Position numbers and translations under genes: made by a program | Virus record (IMG/VR): IMGVR_UViG_3300027970_000116 | Coordinates: 1 to 27,328 of that record | From: a virus | DNA: 27,328 bases | Direction: 5' to 3' (one strand) | Shown here: positions 1-7,683 of the stretch, piece by piece | How the letters are laid out: every line of letters begins with the position of its first letter | Position numbering within the stretch: position 1 is the stretch's first letter | The notes under the pieces: model-generated | Seen by the model: the letters and a program-made list of their open reading frames with translations, nothing else | What the model was told of the DNA's origin: nothing | The model's database searches: none

Positions 1-131
1 ACGCTCAGATCCAGGATGGCGGCATCGAGGGAGGCGATCTGCTCCGGAATGGCAGCGAGGACGGCGGTCTGGGTGCGGGTCTCTTCGAGGTGCAGGCGCA
101 GTCCCTTGCCGACCTGCGCGACCTGTCGCCA
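1..131 (-). CDS. Partial coiled-coil protein running off the left edge
   Basis: Read on the minus strand, positions 131 to 3 form an open frame of 43 codons. The composition is typical of a coiled coil: charged and alanine/leucine-rich, with stretches such as LHLEETRTQTAVLAAIPEQI. A TAG stop sits just upstream at 134-132, and no ATG or GTG lies in frame, so the beginning is missing, uses a rare start such as CTG, or has been cut off by a rearrangement. The short motif LAAIPE also occurs in the coiled-coil part of the ATPase at the right edge of the window, so the two may be pieces of one gene or of related genes. No catalytic motif is visible and the function is unknown. Confidence 0.3.
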
Positions 132-273
132 CTACATCCCCAACCCGCGCGGCTGGGGCGGGCTCGGCCGGTGCGCGGTCGTCGCGCCTGCCAGCCTCCT
201 GCCTGGCTCCTGCCTGGCTCGCTGTGGCCGCGTGGTGAGATTCTGTGTAACGTGTGGGTGGCCTCGGTAAATC
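132..273. other. Intergenic region upstream of the late block
   Basis: This 142-base stretch has no convincing coding frame. Rightward frames through it are arginine- and cysteine-rich and look non-coding. It separates the leftward partial frame at the left edge from the rightward late block, so promoters for either direction could lie here. I cannot identify a clear -10/-35 pair. It contains an 11-base tandem repeat, listed separately. Confidence 0.4.
196..217 (+). repeat. 11-bp tandem repeat (2 copies)
   Basis: The unit CTCCTGCCTGG occurs twice in direct tandem, about 60-80 bases before the first late gene. Small terminases often bind repeated sites near their own genes, but nothing here proves this is such a site. 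Confidence 0.5.
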
Positions 274-501
274 ATGACAAAAATAATCGCACTCAATGAA
301 CGCGGAGACCGCTGCGGAGAAGACCACCCCGCGGCAAAGATCCCAGATCGCGAGGTCGAGATTATCCGACGCCTGCGCGATGTCGGGGTGTCCTATGCCG
401 TGTTGATGACCGCGTGGCAGATCCCGAAGTCAACCATCGCGAGCATCTGTCAGTACCGCCGCCGGGCGGTGACTCCAGTCGACTGGAAGGAGTTGGTATG
501 A
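274..501 (+). CDS. Small helix-turn-helix phage protein
   Basis: This 75-residue protein has a predicted helix-turn-helix in its C-terminal half (about residues 28-66): the segment beginning PDREVEIIRRLRD, then GVSYAVLMTAWQIPKSTIASI, then a basic CQYRRR end. This layout is typical of small resolvase- or Xre-like HTH proteins found just before the small terminase in many phages. It is probably a DNA-binding regulator or packaging accessory. Its stop codon overlaps the start of the small terminase (ATGA at 498-501), so the two are probably translated together. The start ATG at 274 has only a weak ribosome-binding sequence. The family call rests on HTH pattern recognition and the precise role is inferred. 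Confidence 0.65.
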   Translation: MTKIIALNERGDRCGEDHPAAKIPDREVEIIRRLRDVGVSYAVLMTAWQIPKSTIASICQYRRRAVTPVDWKELV

Positions 502-995
502 GGGACAAACAGCGGAGATTCGTCGAAGAGTATTTGAAGGACCTGAACGCGACGCAGGCAGCGATCCGGGCCGAGTATAAGGGGGACCCGAACACCGTAG
601 GCCCAAGATTGTTGGTAAATGTTGGTGTGCAGAAAGCCATCGCAGCGCGCATGAAGGAACGCGGGCGGCGCACTGAGGTTACCCAAGACCGGGTGCTGCT
701 GGAGTTGGCGCGGATTGCCTTCGCTGATCCCCGCAAGCTGTTCGGTGACGATGGGAAGCTGCGGACAATCAGCGAACTCGATGACGATACTGCGGCGGCG
801 GTGGCTAGCATGGAAGTGCTGGCGGGCGGCGACGGCGCCGCAACGACGGTGAAGGTAAGACTGGTGGACAAGGGGGCCGCCCTGACCAACGCCATGCGGC
901 ACCTGGGCATGTTCGCCAAGGACGTGCTGAATGTGAACGTCACCGACGCTCTTGCTGAGCGACTGGCCAGGGCCAGGGGCCGTGATGGCGGCTGA
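498..995 (+). CDS. terS: Terminase small subunit
   Basis: This 165-residue protein starts at ATG 498, with AAGGAG at 487-492 as a strong ribosome-binding site. An upstream in-frame ATG at 414 is less likely because it lies inside the previous gene. The N-terminus (MRDKQRRFVEEYLKDLNATQ, followed by AAIRAEY) matches the Terminase_2 family, in which this region is a DNA-binding helical domain. The rest is helical and contains the typical stretch VLLELARIAFADPRKLF. The small subunit recognises the packaging site on phage DNA and recruits the large ATPase/nuclease subunit, which begins 11 bases before this gene ends. Family and context agree well. Confidence 0.9.
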   Translation: MRDKQRRFVEEYLKDLNATQAAIRAEYKGDPNTVGPRLLVNVGVQKAIAARMKERGRRTEVTQDRVLLELARIAFADPRKLFGDDGKLRTISELDDDTAAAVASMEVLAGGDGAATTVKVRLVDKGAALTNAMRHLGMFAKDVLNVNVTDALAERLARARGRDGG

Positions 996-2451
996 TCCCT
1001 ACGCAGAAGTGCTCGCGCTGGCGGCTAAGTGCGACCAGGACCCGGGGCGCTGGGTGCGGCTCGCGTTCGACTGGGGGCACGGGGAGTTGGCTGGGTGCGC
1101 CGGTCCGCGCCAGTGGCAGGCCGAGGTGCTTGGGGCCATCGGCGCCCACCTCCAGTGTCCGCAGACGCGACACCAGCCGTTGATGATCGCGTGTGCGAGT
1201 GGTCACGATATCGGTAAATCCGCGTGCATCGGGATGATCGTCAATTGGGCGCTATCGACCTGCGAAGATTGCCGCATCATCCTCACCGCAAATACAGACA
1301 CCCAGTTGCGGACCAAGACCAGTCCTGAGGTTGGCAAGTGGTCGCGATTGTCGCTCACGGCGTCATGGTTCGACGCGCAGGCAACCAGTATCGCCAGTCG
1401 CGACAAGGAACACAGTAAGACATGGCGCGCTGACTTGGTGCCATGGTCGGAAAACAATACCGAAGCGTTTGCGGGACTGCACAACAAGGGTAAGCGCATC
1501 GTCATTATCTTTGACGAGGCGTCGGCGATCTCGGATAGAGTGTGGGAGGTGGCGGAAGGCGCGCTTCTTGATGAGGATACTGAGATACTGTGGATTGCAT
1601 TTGGTAATCCAACGCGAAATAGCGGCAGGTTTCGCGAATGCTTCAGAAAATTCAAACACAGATGGAATGCTCGGCAGATCGACAGTAGAGCGGTAGAGGG
1701 CACAAATAAGGATAAGATCGCGCAGTGGTCAGAGGACTACGGCGAGGAATCAGACTTCTTCAAGGTCCGCGTGCGCGGGATGTTCCCCTCGTTGTCGAGT
1801 CGACAGTTCATCTCCGATACTGACGTGGCGAAGGCTTACGGGCGCATCCTCAAGCCTGAGCAATACTCCTTCGCCCCGAAGGTGCTCACCGTCGACCCCG
1901 CGTGGGAAGGTGATGACGAGTTCGTCATCGGGTTACGGCAGGGCCTCGTCTTCAGAATCCTCGAGCGGTTCGGGAAAAACGACAACGACCTGATCGCGGC
2001 GGCCAAGGTCGCGCGCTGGGAAGACGCTGAACAGGCCGACGCGGTGTTTGTGGACGCGGGCTATGGGACCGGCATCGTGTCGGCCGGTCAGGGCCTGGGG
2101 CGGGACTGGATGCTGGTGTGGTTCGCCGGGGCGTCGGCCGATCCTGGGTGCCTGAACAAGCGGGCCGAAATGTGGAAGGAGATGCGCGACTGGCTCAAGA
2201 CGGGCGGGTGTCTGCCGGAGGACCCGACCCTGCGCGATGAGTTACAGGCCCCGGAGACGGTGCCGCGGATCGACGGCAAGATCCAGATCGAGGCGAAGAA
2301 GGATATGAAGGCGCGCGGCGTGTCCTCGCCGAACCGGGCGGATGCCTTGGCCCTGTCCTTCGCCTTCCCGGTGTCGAAGCGCAATCCGCTGGATGCCGCC
2401 CGCTCCCACCGCGCGCGCGTCGACTACGACCCCTACGCCCGTCGCGAGTAG
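985..2451 (+). CDS. terL: Terminase large subunit (packaging ATPase and nuclease)
   Basis: This 488-residue protein is the DNA-packaging motor. ATG 985 is preferred over the upstream in-frame CTG or TTG codons because it follows a GGGG-containing ribosome-binding site. The N-terminal ATPase shows a Walker A (ASGHDIGKS, about 71-79) and a Walker B ending in DE (RIVIIFDEAS, about 171-180). The C-terminal RNase H-like nuclease shows the three expected acidic positions: VDPAW (D304), VFVDAGYG (D357) and PNRADALAL (D453). The length fits the family. The enzyme cuts concatemeric phage DNA and pumps it into the procapsid through the portal encoded downstream. All key residues are present, so it should be active. 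A stretch around 1590-1720 is AT-richer than its surroundings. Confidence 0.95.
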   Translation: MAADPYAEVLALAAKCDQDPGRWVRLAFDWGHGELAGCAGPRQWQAEVLGAIGAHLQCPQTRHQPLMIACASGHDIGKSACIGMIVNWALSTCEDCRIILTANTDTQLRTKTSPEVGKWSRLSLTASWFDAQATSIASRDKEHSKTWRADLVPWSENNTEAFAGLHNKGKRIVIIFDEASAISDRVWEVAEGALLDEDTEILWIAFGNPTRNSGRFRECFRKFKHRWNARQIDSRAVEGTNKDKIAQWSEDYGEESDFFKVRVRGMFPSLSSRQFISDTDVAKAYGRILKPEQYSFAPKVLTVDPAWEGDDEFVIGLRQGLVFRILERFGKNDNDLIAAAKVARWEDAEQADAVFVDAGYGTGIVSAGQGLGRDWMLVWFAGASADPGCLNKRAEMWKEMRDWLKTGGCLPEDPTLRDELQAPETVPRIDGKIQIEAKKDMKARGVSSPNRADALALSFAFPVSKRNPLDAARSHRARVDYDPYARRE

Positions 2452-2484
2452 GTGCGCGTAGTGCCGCGCCGGAGCTGGTAGTCT
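2452..2484 (+). promoter_or_regulatory. Candidate phage promoter (motif copy 1)
   Basis: Directly after the terminase stop codon is GTGCGCGTAGTG, followed 18 bases later by TAGTCT at 2479-2484. The same arrangement, with GTGCGCGTACTG and TATCAT, follows the stop of the giant gene at 22873. It occupies one of the few non-overlapping gene gaps in the late block. A start about 7 bases after TAGTCT would place the transcript start at or next to the ATG at 2491. The promoter role is inferred from the repeat and its position. Confidence 0.4.
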
Positions 2485-2490
2485 CGCGCG

Positions 2491-2937
2491 ATGATCGACT
2501 ATCGCCCTGTCTCGTTCGCGGATTTCATGTCCCAGTCCTCAGCGCTCCTGCAAGATCACTGGGTTGAGGTCCGGCGCAGCGCGACCAACTACGCGCCTGA
2601 TCCCATCATCGAGGTGTACCAGGCGCTGGAGGCGGATGGCAAGCTGATCGCCTTTGGTGCCTACTGCGATGGTGAGATGGTCGGCTATTCGGTGGCGATC
2701 CTGGGCAACCATCTGCATTACCGCTTCCTCTACTGCCAGCACGACGTCCTGTTCCTGCGCAAGGATCAGCGGCGCGGCGGGGTTGGTCTGCGCCTGATGC
2801 AGATTACCGAAGAGGCGGCCAAGGAAGCCGGGGCCAAGTTCATGACCTGGCACGCCAAACACGATTCGCCATTCAAGGCGCTACTGGAAAAGCGCGGGTA
2901 TGGGGTCGAAGAGACGCTGTTCTGGAGGGCGCTGTAA
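2491..2937 (+). CDS. GNAT-family N-acetyltransferase
   Basis: This 148-residue protein has the GNAT fold signature. Central strands (LIAFGAYCDGEMVGYSVAI, about 52-70) are followed by the acetyl-CoA binding motif A, FLRKDQRRGGVGLRLM (about 88-103), where the R/Q-x-x-G-x-G-like loop is RRGGVG. A C-terminal segment (SPFKALLEKRGY) matches the end of the fold. GNAT enzymes transfer an acetyl group from acetyl-CoA to an amine. The substrate here is unknown and could be a phage structural protein, a host protein or a small molecule. GNAT genes occur near terminase and portal genes in several BPP-1-like and T7-like podoviruses. A 39-base gap with a candidate promoter precedes it, and the next gene starts in its stop codon (TAATG). 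The family call is firm; the role is not. Confidence 0.85.
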   Translation: MIDYRPVSFADFMSQSSALLQDHWVEVRRSATNYAPDPIIEVYQALEADGKLIAFGAYCDGEMVGYSVAILGNHLHYRFLYCQHDVLFLRKDQRRGGVGLRLMQITEEAAKEAGAKFMTWHAKHDSPFKALLEKRGYGVEETLFWRAL

Positions 2938-3347
2938 TGGCCTGGAGCGCCGCGGCTGCTGCAGTGATGGTGGCTTCCGCCGCCGCGCAACAGAAAGCGC
3001 GCCAAGATCAAGAACACGCGCAGCGCAAGCAGGCCGCAGAGGCGCAGAAAGCAGCGGAAGAAAGCGCCCGGGTGCAGGCGGCGCAAGTGTCCCAGAATGC
3101 GGCTGACGCGAAGGCGCAAGAAGTCGCGCTGCAGGCCAGGGCCGATGCTGCCCGGGCCAAGGACGAGGCGGAGCGGGCGGCGGCCGCTGCCGCTCCGAAG
3201 ATCAACACGCGGTCCACCGCGGCAACAGCGCTGGATAATCAACGGGCGAATGCCAACACTCAGTCTGGCACCCTGCTCACGGGGGCTGCTGGTGTGGACC
3301 CAGAGACGCTCACGCTCGGCAAAAAGACCTTGCTGGGCGGCGGCTGA
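2937..3347 (+). CDS. Small alanine-rich coiled-coil phage protein
   Basis: This 136-residue protein begins with a short hydrophobic alanine-rich stretch (residues 2-17). A long charged alanine/glutamine/lysine coiled coil follows (about 18-85), and then a less structured end. The C-terminus (SGTLLTGAAGVDPETL, then TLGKKTLLGGG) is a pattern often seen in small proteins encoded next to podovirus portal genes, usually annotated as structural or hypothetical. It overlaps both neighbours by one base (TAATG before, TGATG after), which supports its reality and its co-expression with the portal. It could be a minor virion protein or an assembly factor. I do not recognise a specific function. Confidence 0.75.
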   Translation: MAWSAAAAAVMVASAAAQQKARQDQEHAQRKQAAEAQKAAEESARVQAAQVSQNAADAKAQEVALQARADAARAKDEAERAAAAAAPKINTRSTAATALDNQRANANTQSGTLLTGAAGVDPETLTLGKKTLLGGG

Positions 3348-5020
3348 TGATGCCATCAGTGCCACGTGACCGGTTGGTGACACGCTGGGGCGCGCTCAAG
3401 AGCGAGCGCGCATCCTGGATGGCGCACTGGCAAGAGATCAGTGACTACCTGTTACCGCGCTCCGGGAGGTTCTTCGCGTCGGACCGCAACCGCGGCGAGC
3501 GCCGGCATAACTCGATCTACGACAGCACGGGCACCCGGGCGTTGCGCATCCTGGCGGCGGGCATGATGTCGGGGATGACCAGCCCGGCGCGCCAATGGTT
3601 TCGTCTGACCACTGCAGACACTGATCTGATGGAGTATCAGCCGGTCAAGCTGTGGATGGATAGCGTTACGCAAATCATGCTGGCTGTGTTCAACAAATCG
3701 AATACCTACCGGTGCCTTCACACGCTATACGAAGAGCTTGGCGCGTTCGGCACTGGCGCGTCAATCGTGGTTCCCGACTTCTATAACGTCATCCATCATC
3801 ATTCGCTGACCATCGGCGAGTATTGCTTGGCGACCGATTACCGTGGAAATGTCAACACCCTCTATCGCGAGTTTCAGAAGAGCGTCCATGAGTTGGTAGC
3901 GGAGTTCGGTCTGGATAAGGTCAGTTCGCAGGTACGCGCGATGTATGACCGCGGTAACCTCGATGCCTGGGTTACCGTGATTCACGCGATCGAGCCTCGT
4001 GCCGATCGCGATCCATCCCGCTCCGACGCTAAGAACATGCCGTGGCGGTCGGTCTATTTCGAGGTCGGCGCGGGCACAGATCAGTACCTGCGTGAGTCAG
4101 GGTATCGGCGCTTTCCGGCCCTGTGTCCCCGCTGGTCAGTCTCCGGCGGTGACCTCTACGGCAACAGCCCCGGAATGGAGGCGCTGGGCGACATCAAGCA
4201 GCTTCAGCACGCGCAGCTGCGCAAGGCGCAGGGGATCGACTACCAGACGAATCCACCGCTCCAGGTCCCCACCTCGCTGAAGAACCGGAACATGGAGATG
4301 TTCCCCGGCGGGATTACCTTCGTGGACGTGACTGGTTCCGGGTCTGCCATCAAGACGGCGTTCGATGTGTCCCTCAACCTCAGTCATTTACTGTCCGATA
4401 TCCAGGACGTGCGCGAACGCATCCGCGGGGCCTTCTACGCCGACATCTTCTTGATGATGGAGAACCTTGACGGCACGCGCATGACGGCGACTGAGGTGGC
4501 CGAGCGGCACGAAGAGAAGCTGTTGATGCTCGGTCCGGTGCTGGAGCGGCTACAAAACGAGTTGCTGGAACCGCTCATCGATATCACCTTCGACGCGATC
4601 TTGGACGCGAACCTTGCCTTTCCTGCCCCGGACGAGTTGCGCGGTCACGAATTGAACGTTGAGATGGTATCGATGATCGCGCAGGCGCAGCGCTCCATCG
4701 GTACCAACACGATCGATCGGTTCACCGGCAGCCTGGGGGCGGTCGCGCAGATCAAGCCCGAGGTCCTGGACAAGTTTGACCCCGACGCCTGGGTAGACAG
4801 CTACGCCAGTTCGCTTGGCCTCGACCCCAAGATCATCGTTCCCGGCGACCAGGTGAAGGCGGTACGGGAACAGCGCGCACAGGCCCAGCAGGCGCAACAG
4901 CAGTCCGCGATGCTCCAACAGATGTCGGGGGCCGCGCGGAACCTGGCGGCGGCCCGCACCGATCAACCAAGCGCCTTGACCAGTATTGCCGGGGCACTGC
5001 AACAGGGACAGCAAATGTGA
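3347..5020 (+). CDS. Portal protein (head-to-tail connecting protein)
   Basis: This 557-residue protein matches the 'Bacteriophage head to tail connecting protein' family (T7 gp8-type portal). Recognisable segments are the N-terminal RLVTRWGALKSERASWMAHW and DYLLPRSGRFF, the stretch GTRALRILAAGMMSGMTSPA (about 63-82), EELGAFGTGASIV, and the core around NSPGMEALGDIKQLQHAQL. The C-terminus is rich in glutamine and alanine. Twelve copies normally form the ring at one capsid vertex through which terminase pumps DNA and to which the tail attaches. The length is normal for the family. It starts in the stop of the previous gene. Its own stop overlaps the GTG start of the next gene (GTGA at 5017-5020). 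Confidence 0.95.
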   Translation: MMPSVPRDRLVTRWGALKSERASWMAHWQEISDYLLPRSGRFFASDRNRGERRHNSIYDSTGTRALRILAAGMMSGMTSPARQWFRLTTADTDLMEYQPVKLWMDSVTQIMLAVFNKSNTYRCLHTLYEELGAFGTGASIVVPDFYNVIHHHSLTIGEYCLATDYRGNVNTLYREFQKSVHELVAEFGLDKVSSQVRAMYDRGNLDAWVTVIHAIEPRADRDPSRSDAKNMPWRSVYFEVGAGTDQYLRESGYRRFPALCPRWSVSGGDLYGNSPGMEALGDIKQLQHAQLRKAQGIDYQTNPPLQVPTSLKNRNMEMFPGGITFVDVTGSGSAIKTAFDVSLNLSHLLSDIQDVRERIRGAFYADIFLMMENLDGTRMTATEVAERHEEKLLMLGPVLERLQNELLEPLIDITFDAILDANLAFPAPDELRGHELNVEMVSMIAQAQRSIGTNTIDRFTGSLGAVAQIKPEVLDKFDPDAWVDSYASSLGLDPKIIVPGDQVKAVREQRAQAQQAQQQSAMLQQMSGAARNLAAARTDQPSALTSIAGALQQGQQM

Positions 5021-5325
5021 ACAGAGGCATTGACCCATGCGATATCCGAGCACAGGAGGATGCGGCGTGCGAGGCGCGCGAACGGGAAGCCCTGGCGGCC
5101 CAGGTCGCGGAAGAGGACGTGAAGTGGCTGATGTCCAGCAAGCGCGGGCGGCGGATCGTGTGGCAATTGCTCGATACGACGGGCGTGTTTCGGTTGTCCT
5201 ATACCGGTACGGTCGAGACCTATTTCCGCGAGGGGGCGCGCAATGTGGGGCTGGCGTTGCTGGCTCAAATCCATGATGCGTGCCCCGGGAGCTATGCGAC
5301 GATGGTAAAGGAGCAAAAGGCATGA
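5017..5325 (+). CDS. Bbp19-like phage protein
   Basis: This 102-residue protein starts with GTG at 5017, overlapping the portal stop, with AGGGA about 9 bases upstream. The core (EEDVKWLMSSKRGRRIVWQL, then TGVFRLSYTG, then FREGARNVGLALLAQIH and CPGSYATMVKE) matches the conserved small protein named after Bbp19 of Bordetella phage BPP-1. In related genomes that protein sits between portal and scaffold/capsid genes. Its role is not established; its position suggests capsid or portal assembly. A preceding charged segment (about 10-32) looks helical. It ends in an ATGA overlap with the next gene. Confidence 0.8.
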   Translation: MNRGIDPCDIRAQEDAACEAREREALAAQVAEEDVKWLMSSKRGRRIVWQLLDTTGVFRLSYTGTVETYFREGARNVGLALLAQIHDACPGSYATMVKEQKA

Positions 5326-5951
5326 CGGGCGAAATAACGATTCTCGGCGGCGAGTCCGGCATCCCGGCGGAAACCGATGCCGCCGCGACGACCGATCAAA
5401 CTGCTGTTGGCTCCAGCGCGGCCGATCAGGCGTCCGCCGGTGCGGTGTCCGACCAGGCGTCTGCGGCTGAATCTGCACCGGCTGCCCTTCCAGGGGCGCC
5501 CGATAAGTACGTGTGGACGGCGCCGGAAGGCAAGACGCTCGATCCCCAGACGCTCGACGCCTTCGCCGTGGTCGCCAAGGATCTGAACCTGCCGCAGGAT
5601 CAGGCGCAACGGGTGGTTGATGCGATGGTCCCGACGATGGCCGCCCGGCAAGCCGAGCAGTTGACGGCGATCAGCGCTCAGTGGGCGGCGCAGTCCAAGG
5701 CCGATAAGGAGTTCGGCGGCGACGCCTTCGACGCCAACATGGCGACTGCCAAACAGGCGCTGAAGGACTTCGGCACGCCGGAGCTAAACGCCCTGCTCAA
5801 CGAGTCCGGCCTGGGTAATCATCCGGACGTGATCCGCTTCATGGTCCGCGCCGGCAAGGCGCTTAGCGCCGACAAGCATGTCGGCGGCCGTGCGGCTCCC
5901 GGCGCCGGCAGCGACGTAAAGTCGCTCTATCCCAACAGCAAGATGAATTGA
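5322..5951 (+). CDS. Putative scaffolding / capsid assembly protein
   Basis: This 209-residue acidic protein starts at ATG 5322, with AAAGGAG at 5307-5313. An upstream in-frame ATG at 5280 is less likely because it lies inside the previous gene. The first 65 residues are low-complexity A/T/S/D-rich. The middle and end are helical: DKYVWTAPEGKTLDPQTLDA, then NLPQDQAQRVVDAMVPTM, then the segment after KADKEFGGDAFDANMATAK. Immediate position before the major capsid gene, acidity and helical content fit a scaffold. Homologues in similar phages are sometimes annotated as peptidases, but I see no catalytic motif. It would coassemble with capsid protein and leave the procapsid before or during packaging. 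This role is inferred. Confidence 0.7.
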   Translation: MTGEITILGGESGIPAETDAAATTDQTAVGSSAADQASAGAVSDQASAAESAPAALPGAPDKYVWTAPEGKTLDPQTLDAFAVVAKDLNLPQDQAQRVVDAMVPTMAARQAEQLTAISAQWAAQSKADKEFGGDAFDANMATAKQALKDFGTPELNALLNESGLGNHPDVIRFMVRAGKALSADKHVGGRAAPGAGSDVKSLYPNSKMN

Positions 5952-5962
5952 GGTAATCGAGC

Positions 5963-6991
5963 ATGGCAACCTTAAGTGTTGGCGCATTGACGCTCGCGGA
6001 TTGGGCGAAGCGCGTCAGTCCGGACGGGTCGATCGAGACGCGGATTGCTGAAATCCTGAGTCAGCAGAACGAAATCCTGGAAGATGCGGTATTCCAGGAA
6101 GGCAACCTGCCGACCGGTCATCGGGTGGTCATCCGCACCGGGCTACCGACCGTCTATTGGCGCTCGCTCAACATGGGCGTGCCGCGCTCCAAGAGCACCA
6201 CGGTGCAGGTGGATGAAGCGGTTGGGATGCTCGAAGCCTACAGCGCGGTCGACAAGGACCTGGCCGAACTGAACGGAAACACCGCGGCCTTCCGGCTGAG
6301 CGAGGATTCGGCATTCCTTGAGGCCATGAATCAGGCCCAGGCGAATACGATGTTCTACGGCAACCCGGCGAGCGATCCGCGGCAATACCTGGGGATGGCG
6401 CCGCGCTACAGCGCGATCAGCGGCGCCGGCAACGCCGCGAACATCCTGGATGCGGGCGGCACCGCGTCTGCCAACACGTCTATTTGGCTGGTACTCTGGG
6501 GCGAGAACACCGCGTTCTGCACCTTCCCCAAGGGGTCTAAGGCGGGGCTGGTCAGCGAGGACGATGGCGTACTGACCGTCTACGATGTCAACAACAACCC
6601 CTACAAGGCGTATCAGACACATTACCAGTGGAAGAACGGCATGGTGGTCAAGGACTGGCGCTATGTGGTGCGGATCGCCAACATCGACACCGCGACCTTT
6701 GCGGCCATGTCCGGCACCCAAGCCACGACGGCGGTAGCCACCAACCTCTTGCACATGATGCTGCGGGCGCTTGATCGCATCCCGAATTTCAGCATGGGGC
6801 GGCCGTCCTTTTACATGAATCGATCGGTCTACAGTCTGCTGCGGCGCATGTCCCTGGAAAAGAGCGCGAGTGCCCTGGCCCTGGAGGCGGGCGCCAACCA
6901 GTTCGGCACGCCGGTGCGCTGGACCTCCTTCGAGGGGGTTCCGCTGCGCAAGGTCGACGGTCTTCTGAATACCGAATCACGGGTGGTTTAA
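5963..6991 (+). CDS. Major capsid protein (BPP-1 type)
   Basis: This 342-residue protein has the expected position after the scaffold and before the cement gene. Its sequence pattern resembles the BPP-1/epsilon15-like major capsid family: LTLADWAKRVSPDG, EILEDAVFQEGNLPTGHRVV, FYGNPASDPRQYLGMAPRY and the late segment YKAYQTHYQWKNGMVV. In BPP-1 this family forms an HK97-type shell with a rearranged fold topology, and the shell is stabilised by a separate cement protein, encoded here by the next gene. The ATG at 5963 is preceded by GAGG 14 bases upstream and a 9-base gap after the scaffold stop. High expression is expected but no promoter is evident. Confidence in the role is high; family assignment is from memory. 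Confidence 0.92.
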   Translation: MATLSVGALTLADWAKRVSPDGSIETRIAEILSQQNEILEDAVFQEGNLPTGHRVVIRTGLPTVYWRSLNMGVPRSKSTTVQVDEAVGMLEAYSAVDKDLAELNGNTAAFRLSEDSAFLEAMNQAQANTMFYGNPASDPRQYLGMAPRYSAISGAGNAANILDAGGTASANTSIWLVLWGENTAFCTFPKGSKAGLVSEDDGVLTVYDVNNNPYKAYQTHYQWKNGMVVKDWRYVVRIANIDTATFAAMSGTQATTAVATNLLHMMLRALDRIPNFSMGRPSFYMNRSVYSLLRRMSLEKSASALALEAGANQFGTPVRWTSFEGVPLRKVDGLLNTESRVV

Positions 6992-6992
6992 C

Positions 6993-7460
6993 ATGATCCA
7001 AGATGCCTTACTGCTCGTGTCTGGGGCTATCTCCAGCGCGAATGTCATCACCGGCCAGACGGTGACCGGGACCGGCAATGTCCTGTCGACCAACACCATC
7101 GATCTGTCGCAGGCGCGGGATATCGGTGAAGGTAATGATTGTTTCCTGCGTACCCAGGTCGGCACGGCGCAGGCGGGGTGCACGTCGGTCGAGGTGCAGG
7201 CGATTACCGCGGACGATGCTGCGCTCACGTCAAATGTCACGGTGATCGGCACGACGGGGGCCATCCCCTTAGCGTCACTGGTTGCTGGGGCGCGCTTCGT
7301 GGTCGATATCAATCCGCGGATCGCATCCAAGGGTCAACGCTATCTGGGCGCGCGCTACGTCATCGTCGGTACCAGCAGCGCCGGTACCTTCGTAACGGAT
7401 TATGGCCTCGAAATCCAGGATGGCGCCAAGTCATACCCGTCTGGCTTCGCGATCATCTAA
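6993..7460 (+). CDS. Capsid cement/decoration protein (Bbp16-like)
   Basis: This 155-residue, mostly beta-strand protein starts one base after the capsid gene stop. Features such as MIQDALLLVSGAISSA, STNTIDLSQARDIGEGND, and LGARYVIVGTSSAGTFVTDY match the Bbp16 family of capsid cement proteins. In BPP-1 the cement protein has a jellyroll fold and holds capsid subunits together on the outer surface. Order (scaffold, capsid, cement) matches BPP-1-like phages. The length is as expected. Confidence 0.85.
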   Translation: MIQDALLLVSGAISSANVITGQTVTGTGNVLSTNTIDLSQARDIGEGNDCFLRTQVGTAQAGCTSVEVQAITADDAALTSNVTVIGTTGAIPLASLVAGARFVVDINPRIASKGQRYLGARYVIVGTSSAGTFVTDYGLEIQDGAKSYPSGFAII

Positions 7461-7472
7461 GGGGTTATTGCT

Positions 7473-7640
7473 ATGGCGCAGTATCGCGTGATGCAACGCA
7501 GCTTCATCAACAATGCAATCGCCGAAGAAGGCGATATCGTCGACTACGATGGGGCGGTGGCCGATAACCTGGAGCCGATCAAACCGGGCAAGTCGGCGAA
7601 GAGTCCGGAACCGGCGGCACCGGTGGACGGCGCGGCGTAA
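7473..7640 (+). CDS. 55-residue phage protein after cement gene
   Basis: A short frame starts at ATG 7473, 12 bases after the cement stop, with AAGGGG at 7459-7464 as a ribosome-binding site. It encodes MAQYRVMQRSFINNAIAEEG followed by DIVDYDG and NLEPIKPGK, with an alanine/proline-rich tail. The pattern (xYRV...FINxxxxxxGDIVDYDG...NLEP) is common in tiny proteins that follow cement genes in related phages. The function is unknown; a minor capsid-associated role is plausible. A GC-rich hairpin region follows its stop. Confidence 0.7.
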   Translation: MAQYRVMQRSFINNAIAEEGDIVDYDGAVADNLEPIKPGKSAKSPEPAAPVDGAA

Positions 7641-7646
7641 CCAACT

Positions 7647-7679
7647 GGGGGCCTGGTGCCCCCGATGACTTCAGGGGGC
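7647..7679 (+). promoter_or_regulatory. Three-armed hairpin overlapping the adaptor ribosome-binding site
   Basis: GGGGGC (7647-7652) can pair with GCCCCC (7658-7663) over a 5-base loop. The same GCCCCC can instead pair with GGGGGC at 7674-7679, which includes the AGGGGG ribosome-binding sequence of the adaptor gene starting at 7684. The two pairings exclude each other. There is no U-run, so it is not a standard terminator. It may set the translation or transcript level between the strongly expressed capsid genes and the tail genes. The sequence is clear; the regulatory role is inferred. Confidence 0.45.
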
Positions 7680-7683
7680 GCGC

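Noticed and set aside
16-299. Two short rightward frames near the left edge
   Set aside because: Arginine/cysteine-rich, no family pattern, and they overlap each other and the coiled-coil frame on the other strand.
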